From positions 6,610,025 to 6,674,024 of the forward strand of contig CM035352.1 in assembly GCA_020137815.1 (NCBI GenBank): a stretch of 64,000 bases of DNA. The letters run 5' to 3'. The notes below the pieces were generated by a model. That model was given only the letters and a program-made list of their open reading frames with translations, searched no databases and was not told the DNA's origin. Position numbers and translations under genes: made by a program. This stretch comes from Hormiphora californensis. Its lineage: Eukaryota > Ctenophora > Tentaculata > Cydippida > Pleurobrachiidae. The stretch's first letter is position 1. Each line of letters opens with the position of its first letter. Shown piece by piece: positions 49,701 to 63,432 of this stretch.

Positions 49701-52700
49701 AACAGTTTCCGAAGAAGGAGAGGATGTTGGAGGCATGTCCCGAGGTCGAAGTATGCTCTCCCTCTCCACTTCTTCCACCCTGTGTAATAGCAGAGACAGG
49801 ATGATGGGATCCATGGGCCTCATTATTGAGGAAGAAGAAGAAGAAGATTCCGATGAATATGAGGAAGGTGAAATCCTGGTGTTTTCAGATAGTGAGGAGT
49901 CTGAAGAGAAAGGAGAGGTTTCGGAGGCAGAGATTGAGGGAGAGGTGAAGATAGATGAGAACCTGAATGTGGAGGTCGTGCCACAGAATGTGGAGGTTCG
50001 TACAGAAGAGCCGAGGACACTTTCAACGGGAAGTATCTTCCCTCCCCCGCCTCCACGACAAATGACCTATGCCGAGTTTCGATCGCTCGCGATAGAAGCC
50101 GAGTGGCAGGAGGCGCTGGCACATGCCATGCGTATACCTGATATGAGTGAATTTTAGAATTTGACTTTTTATTTGAGATTTTATTGTAAGACGTGTAATG
50201 TAAAAACAACTGTATATTTTCACTTTCACTCAGCGCCATGTAGAAACTACTGTTTTAATTTTTCATAACGCTTCATTGGAGCTATTGTACAATGTACAGT
50301 CGGACCCTGATTTATCGGGATGCTCGGGGTAATACAACTTGATCTGCCGAACCCTCACAGAGTGTGTAATACACACTGTGTATGTAATAAAATGCAGCAT
50401 GAGCTACTACACACCATACCCAACCTGTATATCTGACAGCTCCAGTTCCAGTGTATCAGTGTTCCCCAACTTTTCCAAGGTGAACGCTAGACCCACAAAC
50501 CTCAGATACCTGCAGGGGAGGAAGACGTGTTACCACACATCACCATACCAAAATCGAGCGTGGTTACGAGAGTTAGGGATACTGATTTGAACCATAATAT
50601 CCAGAGAACGTTCAAATTGGATAGCATGGTTGGATAATGGATATCATGGTTGGACGGTCCAATACATGACTTTGTACTCTGAATTGGTGTCAGCTTGACA
50701 TGGATGATCGTGAAGACGTCCAGAGTGGAGAAATGTCATCCATGAATTCGTAGACATTCACACCTGGAATATACCCTAAGTCAAGTCCAGTACTCACATA
50801 ACTTCCTCAGGGATGTGATTGATGATAGACAATCCTATCCCACCACCCAGTTTCACTTGCAACTGTATAGGAACTTTAGATCCTTGCTCCTGGCCCTGTT
50901 CTTTGTACAGGTTTCTATCTCCGTCAGATGCATCCAGTAGCTTCACCACAACGGTAGCTCCGTCAACTTCAGTTTTAACCAGAACCGCCCCTGATCCTGG
51001 TCTCCTAAGTGGTACATACAGTTGGTAAGAGTTGATTTTGGAAACTGATAATTAAAATTTAGGACAAAAACTTTAAATTCAAAATTTGTAGCAGCTTTAC
51101 CTCTTATGAGTTTTAATGTTTAGTGGTGCTCGGTTGTTCCCCGCACTTCCCAGCATCACATCACAACCATCCTGTACCACTCCATTGCGGGCCATTATCG
51201 TCAAACCAGGGAGACCACAGTACACCACTCCCGATATCGACTAAAAACAAAGGGAGAGGGGGTAGAATTGTTTATACTTTCACGGACACAGTGTCAGGCG
51301 ACTCAAGGAGGGGGTAGAATATAAAGCACATTTTAAGTCAAATTGGGAAGGGGTAAAGGATATACTCGCACGACCCTGCTGTTATAGACGATCTGATCCT
51401 TTACAGCTTCGAACAACCTAAAGTATTAAAGTAGTCAACCTACATCGATAGTCCAATGCTGAGTTTGACCTCTCTCTGGAGCAGGCTCCTTTATCACCAG
51501 ACTGGCAAACGTCCCTGCATTGGGGGGTCTACCGGAGATATCTAGTCTCTTCTTGGTGACAAAGTGTTGGATCTGTCCAGTGTTGAGTACTTGCCATAGT
51601 TGGGTTATTGAGGTCGGGTTGTGCTGCCGGAGAATCACCTGCAGAGCAATGTTGGATGTTGGAGACAAATATATTATGTGTGGTATAAGTGAGATTCATT
51701 GACCGATTTTGTACTGCCTGGCGCGCCATGACGGTGCCAGACCCCGATTTGACGACAGTACGCCCAGATGGGGTCTGCGGCCGGCGGAGCCAGAAAGATT
51801 TTGTATAGAACCCCTCCCCACTACAACTGTGTGTTACTAACCTGTTCCCCGTGTGGCACATCCAACACAAGTCTCTGAGAACTAACAGCCAGTTTATCAT
51901 CAATCCTAATCGCCCTACCCTCGCCCCTACTAAGACTCTCCAGAGGCGTATCCCTAGCAACGGGCCTGGCGCCTTGCCAGGTCGTCTCGACACACAGGTA
52001 CACAGCGTTAGTGTACATGAGGGCATCCTCGCTGATAGAGGCTGGGATACGGGGTACCACGGGGTAGCAGTTGGTTGTACCTCCCACAACCTGAGAAAGA
52101 TGGGTGGTGTCACGTGTGTTGTCACGTGATGTCCATATAAGGTGTTGTTACAATCACGTAATGCCCATATAAGGTGTTGTTACAATCACTTGATGCCCAT
52201 ATAAGGTGTTGTTACAATAACGTAATGCCCATATAAGGTGTTTTACCTGCATCTCGAGGGACTGAGGCCTCAGAACAGGTTCATCCCAATGGTAGGGTGT
52301 CCAGGAGTAGGGATCAAGGGAGGCAAAGGGAAGCCCGCTCTCCATTTGTCGATATTCTATCCGCACATGAGAGTGGTTTTCTATCCTGTAAATAGGGGAG
52401 TTAGGTAGCAACAAAGGGAAGCAGAAATTTCTTTTCATTCCTAGCAAACAATTGTCCTTCCTCCCAGTCCCAGTCCGACTCCCAACCCCAGTCACAGTCC
52501 CAGTCCCAGTCCTATTCCCAGTCCCAGTCCCACTGACCTGTATGGAGCGGGTAGGTCCTCAAAATCGCTGAATACAACGTGGAAGGAGGCCTTCTGAACT
52601 ACCACCGTACACTGCAGGAATATCTTCCTTCCTCCGTGCCCTCGCATGGCAATGACTCTACTCTCAGCACAGTTCAGCACAAACCCTCCACTCCATTCAC

Positions 52701-55700
52701 AGTCGATTATGTCAATAGCTCGGACACAAAACAGGTGGTCCTTGTCGTGACGAGGCCATGTGAAGGGAAGGACTGAGTCAACACTTGCTTCTATCACTTG
52801 TGAGTCACTGATAAAGTGTGTAAGATGATAATAGTGCAGTAGAGTGTCGATTAGGCATGATAGAGCTCAGTCAATCCAATTATGAACCGAGAGCATTATT
52901 GAAACGCTATCAAAAAGTATAGTAAGACCTGGATTCTTAGTTTATTCTTACCCTGACTCGTAGGCCTGGAACCACTGCCCATAGTGTAGTTTTTGGGATG
53001 TATTGTTGTGGATGAAATACCTGGAAACCACTCTCACTTCCGTTACCATGGATACCACGGTACACTCAAAACTCAGGTCAAACACCTGAACAGACTTAAC
53101 ATAATAGGAATCTTCCAATCACTATTTACTATGCATTTGCTATCCAGGGATTCAATCAATCAATCAATGGTATTACCATAGACAACCGCCTTGATTGGGA
53201 GATGGTATTATACCCTCCCCCCTTGATTTAGAGATGTTATGTATGTACCTTGTCGGGTGTCATATCACCAGATGCCATTTTCACCTGGAACCTTCCAAAG
53301 GGTTTGCTGAGATCCAACCCAATACTCCACACGGGTCTTCCTGAGGAGAGTTAAAATATATCGAGTTGAGCTATCAATACAATCCCATTTGTTGTAGCAC
53401 CTTGTGTAGCTCACAATACATTTAATTTATTCAGCGTGCTCTGCGAGGGTTCGGCACATCAAGTAGCACATGTACAATTAAGGAATAAGGTTGAACTTGA
53501 ACCGCCCCTATAAATTACCAGTAGGGCGGTATTCCTTGCCCATTCGAACACTCAGTTCCTCTCTCAAGGTGTCATCGTGGTAATCGAACATAAGAGGATG
53601 TCGTGATCTGGCCATCTCGTGATCCTCATCCTGCGCTGCACTCTGCTCGTGGGTACTGACAGAGAGTGGGATTTGAGAGAGGGGAGGGTGGGTAAAGTCT
53701 GCTCGTGGGTACTGACAGAGAGTGGTTAGTTGAGAGAAGGAGGGAGTTGAGAGAAGGAGGGAGTTGAGAGAAGGAGGGAGTTGAGAGAAGGAGGGAGTTG
53801 AGAAGAAACAATGACCGGGGGATAATATACTATCTCCAAAGGGCCATATTATGATTGACCGACACAGCTCTAACCTACCCGTACTGTCCAAATAGGAGTG
53901 GATAGTTGGTAAGGTTGTGTACAATGTACTTCGTGTACACCTGAATCCTCCAACATTCCTTATCTTTCAGATCGCACCTGTAAAGTAGGATTAGTAAACA
54001 CATGATTCCACCTGATAAGCAGGAACCGACCGAAACAAGTAAACAACCAATCAGAACTCGTTAGTTAGGTCACGTGACTGGTTATCAGCCAATCAGGGAC
54101 CAGTATTTCCTGATTCGGTCGGTTCCTGCTGATAAGACTAAGTAAGCATGTTAGTTGGTTACGAAGTCACCCGGGGTGACTCACCCCTATTACGTTCTTC
54201 CGAGCGCTCGAGACGAGGGGTAATTTCAATACTAAGCATGTTAGTATGTTACGTAACACAACTTACATTAGCCTGACGGGCAGTGTCTTCCTTCTCTCAT
54301 CCTGGACAGTCAGGTATTTCTGGGAGCTGGGTAGAGAGTAGGGGAGGAGCACTTTGTTAAAGTGAGGGAAACCATCAATTTGGAATGCCAGGGACAAATC
54401 CTGGTTTGGTATTTGATCGTAGATCTCCTTTTTCGTACCACTCTCAACTACAACATCTAGGAGAGACAGGATCAAACAGTACAATGATGTAAGTTGCCCG
54501 AAGGGAAAAAGCGGTTAGCGGATTTTTGGAGCCATATCATTTCATTCTCCCAGGGCGCCTAATTTAAGCGTGTTCGGTGCACCCGCTACTACTTTTGGGC
54601 AGGTCATCCTCCAGACACAGCAACAAACAAACAAACTGTGTTTTCCTACCTTGTTCACCGTGTCTATATCTGATATCCACGGGCAGACTATTAGTCAACA
54701 CAACAGGGGTCTCAATAGTTATCTCATGTCCAGGGAGGTAGTTCTTCATCGCAGGATACCGTCCCCTAACTGCCACTGCCACCAAATACATCCTCTCCCC
54801 CGATGCATCAGCCCGGAGAGAACTAACCACCTGACTAGCACGGGTGGTGGTGTGCCATTTTAGGGTGTCTGAATACTGGTACCCTCCCCTGTGGGCCCGT
54901 AACTTTATGCACCAGTCCACCTTGTCAACGGGAAGGTGATCTACCTCCCCAGGCTGCAACAAGGGTAGTCTATAGGATGGGGCAGCGTGACTAACAGGGT
55001 TCACCAGGAGGACCTCCAATGATTGGGAGGTATTGTTCCTGATGGACAGAGCGGATCTTACAGTGATGCATTTCCGAGCCCCCTCCTCTAGTACCAGATC
55101 AAAGACAACCCTGATGACACGTTCTGTGTCATCACCATACACATCTCCTTCATACTGGGTGTCTCGGAAAAACGTGCCCACTTTGTCAACTGGGATCCGG
55201 GACATTTCCCTCCATTGACCCACTGACACCAACAAAGACCGGCTCTGTCTGGAACTGGTTGATCGATATCGGCGTTCCTTGCCTAGTTCGGTGAATGTGA
55301 AGAATTCCTCCTCCCCGTGTCTGACTGACATCCAGGGGGAGGTTGAGGACCGGGGTCGGACCGAGGAGAAGGGGTGAGGATCATTCAGTGGGTGAACTCT
55401 AGTTTCCCGGGAAAACTTCAATTCAAACCCAGTTAGGTTACGGATAACAAAGGGGATAAAGGGTTTCCGGGTGACTTTCCGGTCTACTGACTGGGACGAG
55501 AGGATGGGACGGAGTCGCTGGACGGTCGTTGAGGAGAGAGAGTAGAAGGAGTGGGTTAGGTTGATGTTTAGGGGGTTCGCTGCATCCAGTTTTATTGTTG
55601 AGTAACTGTCGTTAAATATAAAGTGAAGATCTGACTTCCAGCTTTCTACCAGAGGCTCCCATCCAGACACATACCTGGGGGGAGAGGATCTTTAATCTTG

Positions 55701-58700
55701 TTGTTACTAGCAGTTATAATCTTGCTAGACTAAAGTCTAAAACATAGGAAACTTGTTTGGAACACCCGTGGCTTTGTTTTGCCAGTGCAATGATTATTGA
55801 GATAAAATGGGCAAAAACAAGAAAACTGAATCGTATTATGAAGTCTGGTGACTGGTATTGGCTTCATATATCAGAGTTCAAACGAAACTTACGAGTTGTA
55901 GTAGTCAATAAGGAGAGTTTGAGTACAGCTTGATATCTGTTTGTTGGTAGCAAGCCACAGGTGAGGTGTCATGAGGGACAATCTCAACAGTGGAACATCC
56001 CTGTCCCCATAATCATCAATCACTGTCAAGGTTACCTCCCTGCATTTCACCTCGATCCCAGCCAGTGCTCTGCCTCCACCCACACCACCATCACCCTTCT
56101 CACCACCCTCCCCTCCATTCCGTGACATTGTCTCCACACTCTGTCTCCTCACAGAATCCAAGATATTCCAAAACAATACCGCGTCTTGGTAACTCAGCTT
56201 TGTCACCACATTATCTAACTGAACATCAAGCACAGATATCTCCTCAGCAGCTCTCAGAGCACCCCTATCTGACCCCCCGGGACGCTCATGATGTCTCAGC
56301 TCCACGGCGGCAGGTCCCACCACATCCAGGATGGAGAGAGCGGTACCCTCACAACCAAGTGTACAGGAGAACATCTCCAGGTTTTGTAGGTCTACACTGA
56401 GATCAGGGGGACAGGAGTGTTGTTTACGGAGGGTGGAAAGGGAGGTGAGTTGGAGGACTACTGCCTGGCTGTTGGGGTTCGTAGCACACTCTGGGAGAAC
56501 TGGGAGAGAGAGGTGTTGTGAGTTGAATGAAAATATTATTAACTATTATGCATGTTACAAAATGTTGCGTATCACCCCCTCCTGGCCTGGCCTGAATGAG
56601 CCTGTTTATGACGGGTTAGGATATCACGTCCACGATTAAAAAGAGCTGACAACATACCAAAGTCAATATTGATCACGGACACGTGTATTTCTATTGCACG
56701 TGTATCTTCAGGTTTGAGGGGTGTGTGGTTGGCGGTTCCAGCCTCTCCGGCTCTTACTGTTACCGCCTCATTTCGCAGTAACAACTCCGGGGAAGAGACC
56801 TGAGAGAAAGGTACTGTTTGTAACAGGGTTAAAGTTTAATCCTGAAAGTACGTTTAGTGTGTTCTAGTGAGTTCTAGTGAGTTCTAGTAGTCGGCGAGTT
56901 CTAGTATGTTCTAGTGAGTTCTAGGTCTGTGAATGATTTGACAGGCTTAGGAATCATGTCATCCAACCGGATCATGATGGTCTAGAGGAAGGCTTAAAAC
57001 TGATTAATTTCATACCTCGCCGGTGACAAATATCTTCACCAGGAGAAGGAAATCAATTATCCCATTAACTCTAACACTGTTCAATACGAAGTTCCAGAAC
57101 CGTTTCTCCGGGGTATTCCGCATGTTCACCTCCACTTGCAATGAAGTAGGTTCTCCTGTCTCTCTGGAGGTGGGACAGAGGTTAAGCAGCAGTTATAATT
57201 CTGAATAAGGAGATCTGAGCAAGAATTAAATAGGGTAGCGACTGGCTATTTGAAATGGCGGCTAATTTGAAACACCCCCTCTACAGGCCAGCAGGTACAC
57301 TAGATTTGGATTTTTAGACATCAGTGGGCTAGTCAGAACTCATACCAAGCCCACTGATGTCTAAAAATCCAAATCTGGTGCACCTGATGCCCTGTAGAGG
57401 GGGTGTTTCAAATTAGCCGCCATTTCAAATAGCCAGTCGTTACCCTAGGGAAGAAAATCGAAAAATAATGCCATTAGGTGCAAGGTGATAGGTGTTGTCG
57501 AGGGGCCTGATTAAAACAACTCAGCTACAGACAATAGACATGGCTTATTGCATTCTGTCTAGAAAACAATAACTTACTGTTCTGTCAATACAAGAGGGAA
57601 AGCATTGCCGCTCGCTGGTCTGGTATCTTGTAATGTCATTCTTCGTGAGGTTAACTTAACAACACTGTGTTTGTTAGAGTAGGTCTGGAAACCCAAAATG
57701 GACTGGGTCAAATCAAACTTAGCCAGGGAGTGGTCTGATTCTTGGTGTATTAGCTCGATGGAGACGTTGTCCAAATCCAGGGCTATATCTATATCTAACC
57801 AGCACCTTTGGCCATCTAGGTCCAGCCTGGGGAACATTTTAATTGGTTGATTAAGGTCCTGGTTTGAATCATAGTTATAAAGTTCTAGTTTGTACCCGGT
57901 GCCCCCTCTCGATTGCACTCAGAATTGGTTCGGTTGTACTAACTTGTGAACATTGACAGCCTCGGTGATGTGTTCCCGGGAAATGATGAACTCTCCAAAA
58001 TCCTCGCCCAGGTTGTACGCTAGGAATCCCTTTACCTTGCCCAGATCATGTTCACAAATCCTACAGGGGAGATAAACATGCAGTTCATTAGACTGCGTAT
58101 ACCAGAAAAAGGGGTCAACACGTAATCGATTAAAGCTGATTTAAATATAGCTTCAAGAATCAGGGATATGAAGATAACAGTGTCGCTAGATCAACTGAGA
58201 GTTAGCCTGAATCTGGAGATCATGTAATATTACCTGAATGATGTGGCGCTGAGTGAGCCTCTAACACAGACATTAGGGGAACTATGGTTGAATGTACTAT
58301 CAAGGTTCCTCCTCACAGTCAAATCAAGAGTACATTTCCGGGGTAGCAGGGTAGTTGCATTTAACAGCTCACCCTCATCTCCCTGCCACTCTCCTGATAT
58401 CACATCCATTTCTCGGAGTGTAACTGAGAGGCAATCTAACAAACAAGGGAAACTGTCCAATTCTCTCCCTGACTCCTGGGTACTTTCCTTAGTCTCTGAT
58501 TCTGTTGCAAATCTGAATGGAGACGATTGGTAGACGTAACAAGCGAATTCCCATCTCCAGAAAATAATAATGTCGCTCTAAACAACAAACAATCGGAAAC
58601 AACTTTTGTAATTTGATTTGGCCACTGCAATCTATCTTTAAAACAATATCACTCTAAACACATGTACCTGCACGGTGCCCCAAAAGGTTCATGTGTACCT

Positions 58701-61700
58701 GAAAGTATTTGAGACCTCGATATTTCCTGGGTATCCCACTATCACATGGGCACTTGTAGCCGCCACAGGAAGTACCACTACCGGGCTGCTCATGTGCACA
58801 TCAAGCTTCAGTCTGTGTCCGTGCCGGGGTAGCACTTGGTATTGCCCCGTTACTGTACCCGCCCTGTTCGCCTTGGGGAGGTGTGAGGTGTGAATTGTGA
58901 GTCATACAGCAGTTTTGTAAGTAAGTATGTGATATTCCAAGTTTAGCCCCCTCCCTTGTATGGCTAACACCACATTTTATGTCATAGATCAACCCCGGCC
59001 CCTGTATATTATCGACCACTCTATTGATACCTGAATTCGGTATTTACCTGAAGAGAAGTGTCAAGGGTCATAAAGTGGTCCAGAAATGCCAAGGTCTCCG
59101 CCAGGAATCGTTTTGTGTGAACATAACGAATAGAACTGAGGTGTAACTGCAGGGTGGAATCACAGCTTCTTTCCAAGTTCTTATCCTCAGCTTTGTATTT
59201 CCTTAATTCAAACTGTAGGGCCTCCTGGCCAAGAATGGTGAATTTCTCCCTGTATAGGCCAGCAGTGGGAGACTGATCGTGAATACTAAGGTTACCCATG
59301 CGACCCTGACAGTCGATATATTGAGGGTGGGAACTGAGATGAAGGGTCACTTCTTCTATCCGGAAAAGAGCCAGAGGGTAGTTTTTCTTGTGGAGTGTTA
59401 CATTCCATTCTTTGACTTGGAACAGAATCCGCCGACCGTGGTTCTCTTCCGGGGTGCTCTAGAGGGGAAACAAGAATTATACCATTGATTTGATAAGAGT
59501 GATTAAAGAGAAAAAACGATTTTGCAGTACTAACAGTTAATATTCAATTAAGAGCAGGAGCTTTCGACTGATCTATGTCAGACGTCTTCAACTATAAAAG
59601 TGGTTGATAAGAGTGGTTGCCATGGGAATTGGATTCTTGTCAAAATATGATTACAGTATGTACCTCTGCAGCAGCAATTTTTGTCGAATCACCCATTTCG
59701 TTTAGGAAATCGTTCACTGCTTGTTTCCCTCTTACCACCCGGTCAGAGCTTGCACCGGGGGAAATCTTCAGAAAGTCAAGGAGCATAGCCAGTGTCTGTG
59801 GGTTAATGTTCATATCTACACAGTTTAAATCTACCACTGCTATCTTTCCTTCTTCCTAGCAGAGAGAATGATATTAATAGAGAGATATGGAGAGAATATA
59901 GGAAGAGAGGGAGAGAACTGAGAGAGCAAATAGAATGTAAGAGAAAGATAAGTTTAGCATGCTCAATGACCAGTTTGTTTACACCGTGAGTGTATTACAG
60001 GATGTAACATATCAAGAAGCTAACCTCAAGTTCCGGTAGATAATCAGATATCCGGATACTGACAAGGGCCTCCATGTTGCTCCCTTTCTTGTGAGGGGAA
60101 GGTACAACTGCACCCGCTGGTCCCTGGGCTGCGAGACTTCCTATAACAGGGGGATCGGTCGTGGAACAAGTGCTAACAATGCGCGCATTTGTGGTTTTGT
60201 AAGTTTTGTGTCCGCGCGCCGTACTTATTTAGGCTCTTTTGGACTCTGGGGATTTTGGGGTTGGTCCAATAGAAATTCTAAGGTCACACTCACATCAGGC
60301 TCAGCTGATGTCTGAGTTACCCTCTACACACACAGGCACTTTGGAATGCATGATTTATCAGCTCCACCACAGTGAGATAACCGTGATAATCAAATATCAC
60401 ATATATTTACTGTCGACAATCGAGTGACAAATAGAGTTAACTTGTCACTGTGACAAGGGGCTTATTTATACAATTAAATTGTGTAAGTTATATAGATTTA
60501 ATAATAACTGTGACAAGTTAACTCTATTTGTATCATGGACACCTAACGAGATGAAATATATGCTATCTACCAGGTCCTGATTTGTAAGATATATCCCTGC
60601 TATCGAGTGGTACACATACCTGCTCTAGATTTCTTGGGAGTGAAATACTCAGTCGTCGGGGGTAGGCGGTCCTTGTGTCGACTTTTAAACAGATGCCGAG
60701 CTGGACTATCCTTCTTGACAAGCTTGTCAATCACGTCAACTTTCTCCAGTGTCACGAAGATGTCTTGTAGCTTCTTTTCTCTGAGACAGGTTGGAATTAG
60801 CTTGTCACAAATTTTAACGTCCCTAACTAATATAAGTTGGTTAAAACCCTCCAACTAGTTCTGAAGAAGTCACATATTAACATTTATTTAAAACTCACTT
60901 TAGTCCCGAGACAGAGAATCTCTCCAGCCATATCTCGGCCAGTTCGGGTTTAGTTTTGTCCAGTAGATCACCCTGTAGCAGGACCAAAACGGAGGGTAGA
61001 GTGAACTCCCACTCGACTCCTGTACAGAGTGTGTGTGTGTGTGTGTGTGAGGGGGGGGGGGGTATACAGGATGTGTATATGTTGTACCAGTTGCAATTCT
61101 AGTCTGTTTACTACCCCACTGGGATGCTTGCCAGATTTAATCAAGTGACTTCTATCTCTCTTACGTTAGAGAACACTGGTTGTTATGTATTTATTGACAT
61201 GATATGTCATATGTCATAATATGATGTTATGTGTTTATTGACGTATGAAGATTAGACAAAACAACAGTGTTTTATTATTATGTTTTGGTACAAAATGATA
61301 ACCCACGTTTTGACTTCTTGGTCACTGCTGCTTCCTCTCCACGGTTTAGGGAAAGTGTTCTCATCCTGTGTTTTGGTGCTTTAAAATACGTAGCGTACCT
61401 GAAATGGTAATAGTAGTATTAAATAGTAGTACCTGAGCTGTAGCAGTAAGTAGTATTAAATTTCTTAAATAATTGGATTGAAAGAACAATGGTAGCGATA
61501 GAGACTACTACTTCTGCAGTAATATCGAGTACCTATACTCTCTATTACAATCTTGGCCTCACAGCACGTGGTGCATTACATTTCTAATCAGCAAAGATTA
61601 ATGATGATCTGTTCTTGACGTAAAATATAATCGTTACTTCAAATGGTGAATAATATTCAACGCTGCTATCTAAACTTTGCTCTCCTTTCTCTCAAAAGCA

Positions 61701-63360
61701 CAACAATATTTACCGTGTCGTTTCGATGATCTGCTCGTAGAGAAGTTTGGAAAGGGTAACCTGAATGCCCTGGGGTATCTTGGCTTTTACTTCCAGACTC
61801 GTCTGAAACATATAAGGGTTCATTTTCATGAGTTTCTCGGTGACTTGTACCGAGTGATAGATAGCCAGAGGATAGCAATGTAACGTTATATCACGTCTTT
61901 AAATATCAAAATTTAAATTAGATCATAGGAGTGGATGTGGCATTTAGGGCTTTATGGAATTACGGGGATTGAAATAGAGTGGGGATGAAAATAATGTGGC
62001 TTGTCTCGTAAAATCCAGGTTTTTTAATTTAGTCGATTGTAGGTTTCTGTCTCGTGCTGAGACAGAAGCCACTGTTAGACTAAACCAAAATAAGTACCAG
62101 TCAGCCCTCATATATATTTTACCACATCTTATTCCAGCCCAGCAGTAATTACAGAGTAAAACTACAAAGTAGTTAATTATACCCACATGTCTCGAATATG
62201 TGGCTATCGTTTAAGTGCTGTCCTTACACCACGGCCTACTCTTGTGTTTCCTTACTCCTTAGCATATTTTATATCACTTTTATATGCTCTTAATTCTTAT
62301 CTTCCCTTTTTCCTATAGTTTTCGTAATGTATGGAAATGAATTAATTGTTAAACCTCTCGGACCAAATATCAGTGTTGCCCTTTGAAAGATAATACTCTC
62401 TATGCGTGACCCGCTTGATCTCTACGCCTAACAAGCATGATCAAATGCTTTCTTTGTCAGGGTGGGGTGGGGGCTGAATAGTGCTCAGTGAGTAGGCACA
62501 TTTAGTGAGGTGGTTAGATCTATTGTTCTTACTAATTTACTCACCGTTTCAGCGGTTACATCCACCAGTAGATCAGTATTGTGTAGTATAGGTAGCGTCT
62601 CCTCCTCCCCACTCCCCCTGACCGCATACAAGTGTATCTGTACAACCTCAACCTTCACACTTCCACCACCCTCCCTCGTGCTCCTTCCTCTCACAGTCAC
62701 GTTCCCTAAATGCCCCTCTAGTCTCTGCTCACTGTTTGGACACCGTGGAAGTGCCACTACCGGGCTCCGAGCGGCTATTGTGAACTCGACAGTTTTGTAG
62801 TTTAGTGCCCGTGAGGCAGCTTCTGTTGCTTTGGAGGAGATTTGAGATAGTTGCTCCTCTACTAGGATGAGGAGACTGTTACCACTGGCAACCACACTTG
62901 ACACTAGATCTGGGGAGTGATGGTAACGGAGTGTTCCCATGGTAACAGATATTGATGTTGTTGTTGATGTATCCAGGGAGGAGACATCCAGTGCTTCTTC
63001 TTTTTCTCTGAAAAATAGGGCGGGGTTAGAAAGAACAGAATTGTGACAAGAAACACATGATTTGGTGGTCATATTGCGTTATGATTGGTGGGGTATACCA
63101 GGTGGGGACAATATATTGGCAGAAAAGATAGTTCTAGAATGAAAATTATCACACATACATTTCTCCCATTTCCAAAATACATCGCTCTCCATCTGTTTCC
63201 CTGAGCTCGATCCTGGCGACAGAAAACTCTAACTTGTCTTTAGCCCGGGCAAGTGTCACACCGAGCATTGATGCTGAACCGATCCTAGCTCCAGCTGTTC
63301 TGGTGTCAAGCAGCCCCAGTGATATCTGCTCTATACTGACCTGGCTGGAGAGAGAGAGAG

Positions 63361-63432
<72 letters not shown>

